Part shown: in pieces, positions 42,951 to 53,288 of the stretch
Layout: the number at the start of each line of letters is the position of its first letter
Numbering within the stretch: position 1 is the stretch's first letter
Assembly: GCA_905250025.1 (NCBI GenBank)
Contig: CAJNOJ010000251.1
Location: 62,001-126,000, forward strand
From: Adineta ricciae
Lineage: Eukaryota; Rotifera; Eurotatoria; Adinetida; Adinetidae
Length of the DNA: 64,000 bases
Reading direction: 5' to 3'
Program-made: the position numbers and the translations under genes
The notes under the pieces: model-generated
Seen by the model: only the letters and a program-made list of their open reading frames with translations
Databases searched by the model: none
Told to the model about the DNA's origin: nothing

Positions 42951-45207
42951 ATGCTTCGATTGTTGATAGTTGTGCTTGTTTCTTCTGAATCTTTACATAG
43001 TTTACACTTCAATGGTGGAACTATTCGCTGGCAACCGATTTATCCAACAATCAATTCAAGTCTCGTACCTATTCAGATTATTCAAACATATTCGTGGACT
43101 TATCCAGTCATATCTTGTGCGACGAATGTTCCGATATCCACACCTGGTCGAACAACAGCTAATTATAATTTAACATGTGTGACCGATTGTTCAACAGACG
43201 GTGGTTATTCAGCGAATCCAGTGGATATTTTAACGGATTGTCAATCGGTGAATTCTGCATTGGGGATGATGACGAGTCAACGAAGTGTGAATATTAGTTT
43301 AATGGCCGGTGCACATTTTTATTTGGCTTATGTTGGATCTGCGTGGGTAGCATTGAATGATCCAGCACAAAGTGGACTTGAGTGGTCAATCGTCTGTTCG
43401 ATTGATCTTCGAATGCGACCGGATGGAATTATTAACACTCCGCCTGTTGCAAATGTTGTTTCACCACAATATGCAATTGTCAATCGGACAATTCAAATTA
43501 CAATTCCGGTTTCCGACGCCAATGCTGGTGATGATGTGCGTTGTCGATGGTCGGTGTACACGCCTGGATATCGACGTCGACGAAATGTTGATCAAACAGG
43601 AATATCGGTAAATGAAAAACAGATCGTTCTCAAAAGAGAAAAACGTTGGAAAAATCCATGTAGTTCTTGTCAATATTCGTGTGGTCACAAATGTCTATGT
43701 AGTTGTTCCGGTTGTAATGGCACAACTTGTTCGGGTTCAACATGCAATTCCGCATCAGGATGTTTGCCGGGAACGACCACTGTTGAAACTCCGGGGACAT
43801 TAAAACCGACATCATCGTATCCAAATCGACAACCTATCGATGAATGTGGAGGGATTTGCTATCCAGGTAGTCTACCGAATGGAACGACTTTATCAGGATG
43901 TACGATTACATTTACTGGTCCTGTTGCTGATACTTGGTATGGAGTTGCTGTTCAGGTTAGATCGATCAGGAAAGAAGTTTCTTTTCGTTATTTCCTTTGT
44001 TTTTAGGTTGAAGATTTCATCAATACAACGAGTAATGTATCGATGAGTTCAGTTCCTGTTCAATTCTTAATCTATGTTATGGGACAGCCAATGTGCGGAT
44101 CAGCAGCAGTTATCGTACCGTTAACTGGTTGTTTTGACGTTCTCGTCGGCGTTCCTATGAGTTTCAATATATCAGCAGTTAACTTATGCAATCCGAATAT
44201 CTCGCAAATCGTTGATATTGCAGTTGTGAATAGCATTTCTGGAATGAATATGAGCAATTTAACTACTTCATTAACTAATGAATCGATTTCATACGTAACT
44301 TTCACATGGGAACCTCAAATCAGTCAAGTTGGTTCTCAACAACTCTGTGTGACGGCTATTACCCAGTAAAATCTATTCTATTTTCTTAAAAAAGAAGTCT
44401 CTTTTCCATATTATTCAGAGAACAAGTGACTTCATCGACATATTGTGTAACATTCAATGTTGTCTCATCCGGTCCACTTTGTATCACCACAACGACAAGC
44501 ACTACAACGACATCGACATCCGTAACAACATCTACGTCAACCACCACCACTACAGTGTAAATATAGATCTCGTTGAGGGAAAGATTCCTACTATAAAATC
44601 TTTTCTTTCTTTGTAGAACCACGACAGCATCTCCTAGTAAGAAATTCTTGGTCATTTTTTTATATGAAAACATGTTTTTATTCAGAAAACAATATTAATT
44701 GGCCGTTAATCGTCGGTTTAACGTTATTGGCTTTATTACTCGCACTTTGTTGCAGTTGCTGTTGTATATATTGGCTATTACTGTAAGTATTCAAATTAAA
44801 TTATAAAACTTATAATATATTTTCATAAAAGAGCTCCCGGTGCCCGACGTCGTCGAAGAAAGAATCGAAAAGATCGCGATTTACCTGTAATTCTTCTAGA
44901 TAAACATCAATTTCTCAATCGAATCATCGAAATCGAAAGGATCGATAGTTTCAGTACTGATTTACTAAAAAAAAATTCTTCCATTGGAAATGTTTCTCCA
45001 ACCGAATTGCAAATCACTACGAATTCTCCTTCAATACCAGAAGTTCACCAATCTCCACCGAACCCTTCAAGAAGATCGAACGTTCCCGTCCGTGCGAGCA
45101 CAGTTCACGTCACTCAAATTCCTCGTTCCAGTTCCAATCATGAACAGCGACCGTCGAAAAGTAGTGAAAGGAACATTCTTGTAAAACGTCTCTCTCGTCA
45201 TTCATAA
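42951..45207 (+). CDS. Single-pass receptor-like protein with Cys-rich insert and Thr-rich stalk
   Basis: Six exons (42951..43955, 44007..44365, 44419..44556, 44617..44636, 44686..44782, 44832..45207) total 1995 bp, 664 aa, all phases consistent. A leader (MLRLLIVVLVSSES) precedes a large ectodomain. In it are two beta-sandwich-like segments (ITIPVSDANAGDDVRCRWSVY looks cadherin/PKD-like), a dense Cys patch (CSSCQYSCGHKCLCSCSGC), and a second CGGICYPG region. A Thr/Ser stalk encoded by exons 3-4 leads to a TM helix (WPLIVGLTLLALLLALCC) and a basic cytoplasmic tail of about 130 aa with PxxP-type stretches. I do not recognise a named family. A 20-bp exon is unusually small. Confidence 0.82.
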
Positions 45208-45697
45208 AATTTCACCCTCAATGCACCGCATCTTTCTCTACGGACAAAAAAGCCATCCGCTTCTTCTCCACTTGAAGTTGAAAAGCATTTAATGTAATAT
45301 GAAGTCTCTTTTTTCTTTAGATTTTTAGTAAAGAAAAAATTGACAAATATATACGATTTCATTTATTTGTTTAAACAACGTAACTATTGCGTAGATCACT
45401 CAACCTTGATTGAGTGCAAAAGAGTCCGATATCCGATCTCATCGTCATACGCATCACAGGCTGATAGTTCAAGGTGAAATCAATAGAGAGGATTTCAATC
45501 AAATATCTTCTTCAATATCCACACACGGAAATCGTACCAAAGAGAATCCCATTGGTGAACTGGAGTTGAACGAGTAGAAACAGGCAGACAGAGAGAGAGA
45601 GAGACATTAGTGTGGTTGCCATACTATTTGTTGCAATGACAATTAATGTTGTCAACGGAACGAGCGATTTTTTTTGTGTGTCTAACAACTGAGTACC

Positions 45698-45705
45698 TAT
45701 ATAAG
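45698..45705 (+). promoter_or_regulatory. TATA box and 5'-UTR intron of the acetate-transporter gene
   Basis: TATATAAG at 45698-45705. About 75 bp downstream a GTAAG donor at 45781 pairs with a TTTTAG acceptor at 46029-46034, 12 bp before the ATG at 46047. So the gene probably has one non-coding 5' exon and a 254-bp leader intron. Confidence 0.55.
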
Positions 45706-46046
45706 AGAAGAAGAAGAAGAATAAGGGTCGCATAGTATATTTGCATTACACAAACAGAGAATCGAGTTCAAACGAACAAAGTAAGAATTGATGCAGTCTT
45801 TTTTTTCTTTTCTTTTTTTAATGAACCAACACTTTCATCGTAATCTTCTATTGAATATTTCTCTTACGTCTTTTATTTCCGATCGGATTAATTAATTTTC
45901 TCTCCCTACAAAACACAATTTTCACGTAAGGAGACGGTTTGTGTCCATCGAACTTTTCTCTATTAGATAATCATCGATCTCTTAGTAACGAATACAAAAC
46001 GAGACGAACTGACTTGTCTTGTTTCTTCTTTTAGTATTGAATCAAG

Positions 46047-46784
46047 ATGTCTACAGCAGATTCAAGTCGACTTGCCTACAATCGCTTTTTAGAATATGAA
46101 AATGTATTGAAAAGTCATGCGCATGGACTCAGTCGTCCATACAACGCAACACCGATTGGTTTCTGTGCATTTTCATTAACATTATTTGTTTATTCATTCT
46201 ATTTGGCTGGTGCAACGGTTCCAGTGACATCATCTGCTAGTATTGCTATGGGTCTCGGTCTATTCTATGGCGGATTAGTCGAATTAATTGCCGGCGTTTT
46301 TGAACTGCGCATAGGAAACAACTTTTATGCTTTAACTTTCCTTTCCTATGCTGGTTATTGGCTCGGACTTGCTTCACTTTATGTGAGCGGTTCATTTGGA
46401 TTTACAACAGGATTTCTGACTGGAAGTGACAATACAGCACTTCACAATGCCATGGGTGTTTTTTATCTTGCTTGGACCATCTTTACGTTAGCGATGTTGA
46501 TTTCATCGATTCGAACCAATGTTATTAACGTTGTCTTCTTCTTTTTCTTGATGTTAGTTTACATTTTACTTTGCGCTGGTTTCTTTCTGGATGATCAGTA
46601 CAATTTACGACGTGCAGCAGGTGCCATCGGCATTTTTACTGCCGTTGTTGGTTGGTACAAAGCATTCGCAAGTTTACTTATCAAAGGTGATAATTCTTAT
46701 TTCGATTTACCTTTATTTGATATTTCACGCCGATCAACTGAACCAGGTGGCCCTAAAGTTGTTGAAACTCGTGCTAATAAATGA
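46047..46784 (+). CDS. GPR1/FUN34/YaaH (AceTr) family acetate transporter
   Basis: A 245-aa coding exon with six predicted helices. The family signature near the N-terminus is present as NATPIGFCAFSLTLF (family form NPxPLGLxAF). FYGGLVELIAGVFELRIGNNFYALTFLSYAGYW is the highly conserved core loop and helices 2-3. These proteins move acetate or succinate with protons, or ammonium in some reports, in yeasts and bacteria. Family members are widespread in fungi, protists and prokaryotes and rare in animals, so acquisition by horizontal transfer is plausible but not shown here. The gene has an apparent 5'-UTR intron and a TATA box, which means it is fitted with host-type expression signals. Confidence 0.93.
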   Translation: MSTADSSRLAYNRFLEYENVLKSHAHGLSRPYNATPIGFCAFSLTLFVYSFYLAGATVPVTSSASIAMGLGLFYGGLVELIAGVFELRIGNNFYALTFLSYAGYWLGLASLYVSGSFGFTTGFLTGSDNTALHNAMGVFYLAWTIFTLAMLISSIRTNVINVVFFFFLMLVYILLCAGFFLDDQYNLRRAAGAIGIFTAVVGWYKAFASLLIKGDNSYFDLPLFDISRRSTEPGGPKVVETRANK

Positions 46785-47835
46785 AGAAGAGAAAGATGAT
46801 GATGACCAAAGGAAAAGACATGATAAAGTGATCTGATTTTGTTGTGATTTTCGTTTTTTTTTCTGATTGTATTGTTTGACTCACTAATCTCAATCAAAAT
46901 ATTCAATAAACTAAACTCGCATGCGTGTACTGCATAAACCGGACACTTTTCCCTTCGTTACATCACGTACAATTATATAAATAGGAATGAAGTTTTCCAA
47001 TATGCAAACATAATTACAATTCTTTTTCTCTGCGACGCCCGACTATAAAAGAAACGTACGTAAAGTGCAACACAATGTTTTTCTTTTGAACAGAATCCGT
47101 TGAATCGGCGACATTTCTCGAACTCAAGTAAACATAAACTCGGTTCCATCATTTAACGAATAAACGATGACATTCCATTGGTTGATCATTTCGTTTGTTG
47201 AAACTAATGATGAGATAAGACTTCAAGGCTTCAACGGCGAGAGGGAAAGTTCGAGTCATTTCTGCTTTTGCTTGATGAAATACTTTTATAAATATTTGAT
47301 CAATGATTGTCAATGAAAGAAAAAAAACGTACTCTGGCACAACAAATTGTGTGAGAAGAACGTGAAGGACATATGTTTACGTTACACACACACAATGAAT
47401 CGAAGTTCAAAGAAAAAATAAGAATGTTCTTCTGATTTCCTTTGTAATGCAAATCTGACAAATCATGTCTTCCATTTTCGATCGTCAGAAACTTGATGAG
47501 TTAGTAAAAAGCGTACTTCGATATCATCTTAATTTTCTGTTTAATCCGAATGAAAATATCCGGTAAGGTCATATTGCTATATGATCTATCTATTTCACCA
47601 CGCATTAGTCAATAAAAGTAACACATGTGTTAAATCTACAAAGGCTAAATTATTTCTCTATCTGACAAAGCATTCACAAGAGAGAAAAGTATGTAAAGTG
47701 CAATATTAATGTATTTTGTTCTCTAATTGGTGTGATAGACAAAGGATGAAACGCATCAACTGGATATTTCATTACTAACGATGTTTTTTTTTTCTAAATG
47801 AATCCAACATCTGTTTCAAAAGATGAGAGTCTTTC
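46785..47835. other. Intergenic spacer
   Basis: No supported gene. It includes the 3' end of the transporter gene (AATAAA near 46901) and the upstream region of the small peptide gene. Confidence 0.5.
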
Positions 47836-47843
47836 TATATAAG
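47836..47843 (+). promoter_or_regulatory. TATA box of the small secreted peptide gene
   Basis: TATATAAG lies 60 bp before the ATG at 47896, the same octamer as upstream of the transporter gene at 45698. Position supports transcription of the short open frame that follows. Confidence 0.55.
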
Positions 47844-47895
47844 ATCGTGTATCATCAGTTGTTTTTCATTCCATTCCACGTCAAGAAACGAAACA

Positions 47896-48042
47896 ATGCG
47901 TTTTACAACATATTTTCTCTTTGCTCTCGTTTGCCTTTTGGTCATGGGAACTCAATATGCCATTGCTGGTGATGACCAAGATGGAAATGGTCTTAGTGAA
48001 GATATTCGAAAAAAAGCATTTGCATATCTTAACGATGACTAA
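47896..48042 (+). CDS. Small secreted peptide, 48 aa
   Basis: The ATG at 47896 opens a 48-codon frame: a clear signal peptide (MRFTTYFLFALVCLLVMGTQYAIAG) followed by a short acidic mature part beginning DDQDGNGLSEDIRKK and ending YLNDD. It lies 53 bp after a TATATAAG box, and an AATAAA-type signal occurs near 48160. No cysteines are present, so it is not a disulfide-rich peptide. It could be a peptide hormone precursor or a secreted low-complexity peptide. Too short for most gene finders. Confidence 0.65.
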   Translation: MRFTTYFLFALVCLLVMGTQYAIAGDDQDGNGLSEDIRKKAFAYLNDD

Positions 48043-48641
48043 TGCTTAAACGAAAACATTACTTCAGCTTCGTTTTTTTTCTCAAACATCTAATGTCACA
48101 AGTTTTGAACGAATAGCAACATCATTTCTTCATTGTATTGACTTCAATCTTTGTTCATTAATAAACATCATGCAAGATTGAACTGAACTTTGCTTGTAAT
48201 TTCTTTCCGAAGAAGGTTGAATTCATATCCAATCTTTACGAGAGACATGATCTCAACTGTCGAGAAATATAAATCAAGAATCGAAATACAAAGTTGTGAA
48301 TAAAAAAGACGTCCGATTGGTTCATTGTCATCACATGTTAAACTCATCTTTGCTAGATAAATTTCAGTCAATCGAATGTCTCCATCCGATTATAGATGAA
48401 ACGTCAATTGTATATTTCGTTCTACATTATTTTCAAGTTTTCATTCACGAAATTTGACAAACAGCTAGAATTTCTTTTGTATTCAAATTCGCATTAGACA
48501 GATTATGTTTTCATGAATACATGATGATATTTGATTTTGAAGAAAAAGAAAACAAAGCTTGATGGAGAATACAACATCTGTTTCACTATGCCATGCGTTC
48601 TATAAAACATCGATGATTGCTTCAAAACTCGATCCTGAAAA

Positions 48642-48860
48642 ATGAAGATGCGTTTGACGATTTTCTTCATTTATATTCTCGTTTGTTTTCTCATCGTTGG
48701 AATTCATTCTCAATTCGATGACCAAGCAGCGAAAATCATCTCTGCTGATCATCAAAACGGAATCATATCGGATGAAGAAGCTCTTCGATCGTTTAAACAG
48801 CAAATGGAAACATGGCTCGAACAATATCCTGTCAATATTCAACCGGATCAGAAAAACTAA
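48642..48860 (+). CDS. Small secreted protein, 72 aa
   Basis: A single exon. The signal peptide (MKMRLTIFFIYILVCFLIVGIHS) has a likely cut before QFDDQ. The mature ~49 residues are acidic, Gln-rich and Cys-free, ending NIQPDQKN. It shares the plan of the peptide at 47896 (leader plus short acidic chain) but has no clear sequence similarity to it. A second in-frame Met at 48648 could be the start. It ends 40 bp from the convergent metallophosphoesterase gene. Confidence 0.6.
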   Translation: MKMRLTIFFIYILVCFLIVGIHSQFDDQAAKIISADHQNGIISDEEALRSFKQQMETWLEQYPVNIQPDQKN

Positions 48861-48900
48861 CAAACATTTTCTTCCTTTTCACTTCTCCTCATGATTTTAT

Positions 48901-49809
48901 TTATATCTTATCGTTGACAATAACTGTTCCATCATCATATAAACAAATACACATATTCGGTCGATATCCGCAATTTTCTCCTTGATATCCTAATTGATTA
49001 CTGACAACTCGTGTGGAATTGATCAACATATCAGTTGATCGATGTGTATGACCATAGACCCATAAGCGAACGGGATCGAGACATTCGGCTTCTAAATCGT
49101 TGATATATGCATGTTCATGACCGATATCGATATCTGCTTGTAAACAAGTATCACGACGAGAAGGGGCGTGATGAGTAATGATAATCACATGTTCGTGATT
49201 TTGTCGAGCTCGGTCGATTTCTTGTAATAACCAGAAATGTTGTTGGGTGTGCCATTGGTTCGTATCATTCACTGTAAGTTTTCGTCGGAATCTGACGCGA
49301 TTTTCTTCACACACTCGTTCGATTCGTCGATAATCTGCATGTGTTTTTTCTATATGACTAGCTGTTTCTTCTGGTATATGAGACCAAAGAATCGTACCAA
49401 GAATTCGAATTTTATTCGGAAGAAGATAAGTATCACTTTGTAGAAAATGAATTCGAGAATCCAAATTATTCAATCGATAAAGTTGTTCAAGACGATCTTC
49501 ATATTCTCCTTCGTAGAAACAATGATTTCCAGCAACGTAGAAAATATGTTCGAATCGTTGACATTGAATGAGAAGATATTTTTCTAATGACGCTATATCC
49601 GGTCGACCAATATCACCAGCGAGTATTAAATACGGTGCGACAACCGGAAAATCCGATAAATCACGATCGTTGTATTCCAAATGTAAATCGCTCATTAACA
49701 TCGTTTGAAAGATCACTTTCGCGTTGGGCGATGGTGTTGGATTTCTCATATTAATCAATTCTGAAAAGTAATACATACAAGGAATGATACAATCCGTGGC
49801 GGATGTCAT
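48901..49809 (-). CDS. Calcineurin-like metallophosphoesterase
   Basis: 302 aa, single exon, with all metal-site motifs: MSDLHLEY (DxH), LILAGDIGR (GDxx), YVAGNHCFYEGE (GNH), IIITHHAPSRRD (H), VYGHTHRSTD (GHxH). The order and spacing match the predicted phosphohydrolase group (UDP-hydrolase and Icc-like proteins). The Tyr/Glu after GNHCF is common in bacterial and protist members. Substrate unknown. There is no signal peptide. The ATG at 49809 is the natural start, although the first 25 residues before VIFQTMLMSD add a non-conserved extension. The upstream gene starts 36 bp away (stop at 49845), a very tight spacing. Confidence 0.9.
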   Translation of the reverse strand: MTSATDCIIPCMYYFSELINMRNPTPSPNAKVIFQTMLMSDLHLEYNDRDLSDFPVVAPYLILAGDIGRPDIASLEKYLLIQCQRFEHIFYVAGNHCFYEGEYEDRLEQLYRLNNLDSRIHFLQSDTYLLPNKIRILGTILWSHIPEETASHIEKTHADYRRIERVCEENRVRFRRKLTVNDTNQWHTQQHFWLLQEIDRARQNHEHVIIITHHAPSRRDTCLQADIDIGHEHAYINDLEAECLDPVRLWVYGHTHRSTDMLINSTRVVSNQLGYQGENCGYRPNMCICLYDDGTVIVNDKI

Positions 49810-49844
49810 TTATTTCGACATGTGAATACATGAACAGTTAAGTT

Positions 49845-50825
49845 TTAGTATCGTCTTTGATAAAGTTTCGAAAATTCTTCTCGATATTTCGGTGATAAAA
49901 GTACAAAAATAAAGAATGTTGATACGAACGGTATAAGCGATAGTGTATAAGTGAAAAGATAGATTATGTTCTGTTTTGATTGAGAAATACAATGGAAATG
50001 TAGTGTAATGAGAAGATGAGGTAGGGTCAAAGTGACAAGAAGTAATGGACTAATGAGATTGTGTTTGTATGTACGAACAACATCGACAAACTTGGATAGA
50101 AATGTAGCAGTAGGTTTCAATGAACGTTTGTGTTCAATGAGAATGACAATCAGAATAAGCGGTGAGAAAAAGTTGACTAAAATCGGTAGAATCAGATGTA
50201 AAATGTTGATTAGTCGTTCGAAATTGATCTGCGATTGCGTTTGAAAGTGATACGAACACTCGGTACGATTAAATTCAACACGTAATTGACGATGAATCGG
50301 TTTGTACAAGGCCAGAACGAAGTGATAAATCATCAAAACCGGAATGAGTTTCTTCGCTGCACGTCGACTTTGTTGTTTATCAAATGACAAATGTTTATAA
50401 GCCACAACGATTCGTTCGACAGCCAAACAGACTGTTAATGAATAAAACAAAGGAACAAGCGCAGAAATAGAATAATCGAAAACAAAACAATCAATCCATC
50501 GACTGGTTTTCTTTCGAATGATCATCAACAAACGAATCGTTACTATCACCAACGTCACTTGTCCAACTATCGAAATCCATAAACGATAGATTCCACTACC
50601 CATTTCACGCGCTGTTGCTTGCGCAAACGTCGCGATTGACAAGAAATTACAAACTGTACCAAGAGCAAAAACAAATATGAGAACAATCAAAACTTCTACT
50701 GTCGAAAATGAAGTATAGAGAAAACTCTCCAGTGAAATACTATAATAAAACGTTGTTAATTGGCAAATTGAACCATAAAAACATGGTGGACAATGTTCTG
50801 TCGAATTCCAGCTATAGTCGATCAT
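49845..50825 (-). CDS. Seven-transmembrane receptor with short Cys-rich (EGF-like end) N-terminus
   Basis: 326 aa from the ATG at 50825. The N-terminus HCPPCFYGSICQLTT reads like the end of an EGF-like module. It leads into seven hydrophobic helices (VEVLIVLIFVFALGTVCNFLSIATF with GxxCN in helix 1; ALVPLFYSLTVCLAVERIVVAY, where ERIVVAY replaces DRY). Basic loops and a helix 7 with SLIPFVSTFFIFVLLSPKYREEF follow. The frame is open upstream without ATG to about 50879, so a 5' exon with more EGF-like sequence may exist, but none is seen before the next gene. Ligand unknown. Confidence 0.78.
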   Translation of the reverse strand: MIDYSWNSTEHCPPCFYGSICQLTTFYYSISLESFLYTSFSTVEVLIVLIFVFALGTVCNFLSIATFAQATAREMGSGIYRLWISIVGQVTLVIVTIRLLMIIRKKTSRWIDCFVFDYSISALVPLFYSLTVCLAVERIVVAYKHLSFDKQQSRRAAKKLIPVLMIYHFVLALYKPIHRQLRVEFNRTECSYHFQTQSQINFERLINILHLILPILVNFFSPLILIVILIEHKRSLKPTATFLSKFVDVVRTYKHNLISPLLLVTLTLPHLLITLHFHCISQSKQNIIYLFTYTLSLIPFVSTFFIFVLLSPKYREEFSKLYQRRY

Positions 50826-50984
50826 GTCGAGAGAAAGATAAAAGAGTTTTGAAGTCAAAGTCAATGTTCTGGAAAACACCTGTTCGATAAATATTCTAAC
50901 TAATGGGAAAATAAATGAATATGATGTCGCACATCGACGTATCTTTATTATTGTCTTGAGTTGGCTTTCGAAAAAGAATGTTTA

Positions 50985-51854
50985 TTAACAATGAATACTT
51001 ATTGATGAGATTTTCCCATCTAAAATGTCTTGACTAATGGCAGAATGAACTTGTGGTAAATTTCTATTGAAATTCGATGGTACGCTCTTCTTCTCGTCTT
51101 CAACCGGTGGTTCAGCCTTTTGTTTCTGACGAGATCTGATTAATGGACTCACGGTCTTTGAAATCGTCGGTAGGTCAGTAGAAACTTTTGAGTCTTTTTT
51201 AATATTAACTGGAATTGGATTATTGTTAGAAGGGTAAAAATCTTCTTCTTCTTGTTGTTTCTTTTTTCTCCATAATCGACATAAAAACAGATCTCGAATC
51301 CATCGCCAACTAAATATGTCCTTATCTTTTAGTAGTGAACCAACGATGCAGCCTGTAACAACAATGATGGTTAAGACGCCGATAACTCCTGCAAGAGTAA
51401 AGACCACAATACGCAAGATGACATTCTGCCGACTGTCCGAAGAACATGAATCAAACAAGAAATAGTCATACGACAGATCGGCTGCTTGATTGGCTACGTC
51501 ATATGTTGATGATTCGGAATAGAAAATATTGATAATCGATGTATTTGGTTGATTGCTAAGCAGTTTACAATACTCTCTTGGACATAATTCTTCGCATCGA
51601 CTCGAGAAGAGAACATTCGATGGTGATTCATATGAGACAATATCATAACACTTCGATGTCTTCTTGATGATATAATTTTTTACTGAATAAGCAATTGATA
51701 TATCAAAATCTGCTGGAATCAGTCGCAAACATTTCATTTGAGATATCGATCGGAATCCGAAGGGAATGTCGATACAATGTTCAGTAAGAAAACGATCGCA
51801 AGTATCCGCATATACAATCGTTAACACGACGATGAGAAAGTACAACCACTTCAT
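50985..51854 (-). CDS. Single-pass membrane protein, unknown family
   Basis: 289 aa. A signal peptide (MKWLYFLIVVLTIVYA) and an ectodomain of about 140 residues with roughly ten cysteines (TEHCIDIPFGF, SRCEELCPREYCKLL) are followed by one TM helix (ILRIVVFTLAGVIGVLTIIVVTGCIV). The cytoplasmic tail is about 110 aa, basic near the membrane then Ser/Pro/Lys-rich. The ectodomain Cys pattern recalls WSC- or frizzled-like folds but I cannot assign it. It lies in line with the GPCR and phosphoesterase genes on the minus strand. Confidence 0.75.
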   Translation of the reverse strand: MKWLYFLIVVLTIVYADTCDRFLTEHCIDIPFGFRSISQMKCLRLIPADFDISIAYSVKNYIIKKTSKCYDIVSYESPSNVLFSSRCEELCPREYCKLLSNQPNTSIINIFYSESSTYDVANQAADLSYDYFLFDSCSSDSRQNVILRIVVFTLAGVIGVLTIIVVTGCIVGSLLKDKDIFSWRWIRDLFLCRLWRKKKQQEEEDFYPSNNNPIPVNIKKDSKVSTDLPTISKTVSPLIRSRQKQKAEPPVEDEKKSVPSNFNRNLPQVHSAISQDILDGKISSISIHC

Positions 51855-52271
51855 CTTCGAAAAAAAAACGACGAAATACGTTGGAAAATGTTTTTCACCT
51901 GTGATTTATTCGCGGTAGTGAATGCTTCACTGATTTCTGTCTTCGATAGTAAATCACGATCGACAAGGATTTCTTCCGAGAGATAATTAAATCATTCTCG
52001 ATGATTATCGACGAAAAACAAGCACAAATTCGATGAAATTCTTTTATTTTCGAACGAAAGCAAAGCTCCATCTGTTCGATTTGAATATTCGTAACACTGA
52101 GTGGAATGTTTGTTGATTTCATCGGTATTCCCTGCTTGTTATATTGTCTGTGATGGCGAATATACGGACGTGATGGAATACATTCTGACGTCAGATGATT
52201 GTTTGTTTTTCTCTCGATAGAACGAAAAAGAATAATTCATCGTCGATTTTGAAACAGATAAAAAGTCAACG

Positions 52272-52826
52272 ATGGGAAATTTATTTTCTCATACAAATCA
52301 AGATGAGCAGTCAGGAATCCCTCGTGAAGCTTTAGCATTACGAAATGAAGCTCGACAACTTCTGTCAGAAGCTCAATTGTCTTCGAAACAATCGCAAGAT
52401 GAATACCAACATGGTTGTCGAGCACGTGCCAAAGAATTATCGATCAGAAAGAATGCTTTTTACGCACAAATGAATGATAAAAATGAACAAGCGGCAAGAA
52501 TCATCTTCCAGCATTTCAATCGAACTCGTCCAAATAACGAAATCGATCTTCATGGTCTTTATGTGAATGAAGCATTGAATTATCTCGAGAATAAAATGAA
52601 TAAAAGCCGATCGGAGAATGTTTTACAACTGAAAGTGATCACAGGAATGGGAAATAATTCACCAAATCGGATTAGTAAAATCAAACCACAGGTCGAAGAA
52701 TTCGTCCGGCGAAATTCTTTACAAGCAACGATCTATCCCGGACATCTTATTATCAATTTATTCACATCTGAAAACTCGACAACGAAGAATCCGTCATCCA
52801 ATACAGATCAATGCATTATTTTATAA
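52272..52826 (+). CDS. Smr-domain protein with predicted N-myristoyl and CaaX lipid signals
   Basis: 184 aa, single exon, ATG at 52272. A DUF1771-like helical region (AQLSSKQSQDEYQHGCRARAKELSIRKN) precedes the Smr domain (EIDLHGLYVNEALNYLENK with the DLHGL motif, LKVITGMGNNSPN in place of GxGxHS, IKPQVEEFV). Smr domains are nucleases or nucleic-acid binders (MutS2, N4BP2). The N-terminus MGNLFS fits a myristoylation site, and the C-terminus CIIL fits a geranylgeranylation CaaX box. If both are used the protein is membrane-bound, which is unusual for Smr proteins. The changed GxGxHS loop may affect catalysis. Confidence 0.85.
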   Translation: MGNLFSHTNQDEQSGIPREALALRNEARQLLSEAQLSSKQSQDEYQHGCRARAKELSIRKNAFYAQMNDKNEQAARIIFQHFNRTRPNNEIDLHGLYVNEALNYLENKMNKSRSENVLQLKVITGMGNNSPNRISKIKPQVEEFVRRNSLQATIYPGHLIINLFTSENSTTKNPSSNTDQCIIL

Positions 52827-53288
52827 ATAAACGGCTCTTTTTTGTTGCACATAAAAGTTAATATGTATCTATCGATCAATTCGTAGTGTGCAGATCTACA
52901 AGTCTGAGGGGACTATCGAAATGAAACAATACTATACTTCAGAAGTATTGTTGGTAATTGAAAAGTTGTACGGTGAACTTTTAAAAGAATTATTCAAAAA
53001 GTTTTGCTTATAGGGAAAGATATTCACATTTGTTTTTCCAAATACAATAATTCTGAAAATGTCCTTTAAGAATAGTATGTAAAACGTCTTACATATTTTC
53101 GTATTGTTCATTATAATGAATCAGTGAAAGTACTTGAATTCTAAATTTAATTATTATACAAAGCTTCTGTAATGGAATACTCTATTTGTTTTCATTTATT
53201 AGCATAAAATTAGAAGAACTATGTTGATTGATTATACAAAACAGTGCATAATTTGCTTTACAAGGACATTAAGGGAGGAACGCATAGG
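52827..53288. other. Intergenic spacer
   Basis: AT-rich; no gene seen. The promoter of the Ser/Thr-rich membrane protein gene should lie here. Confidence 0.5.

Noticed and set aside
44386-44673. Minus-strand Val/Asp-rich open frame
   Set aside because: Antisense shadow of the Thr-rich stalk exons of the plus-strand receptor-like gene.
45512-45733. Minus-strand 73-aa hydrophobic frame
   Set aside because: Lies across a GA microsatellite and the promoter of the acetate-transporter gene; start and end are built from low-complexity sequence.
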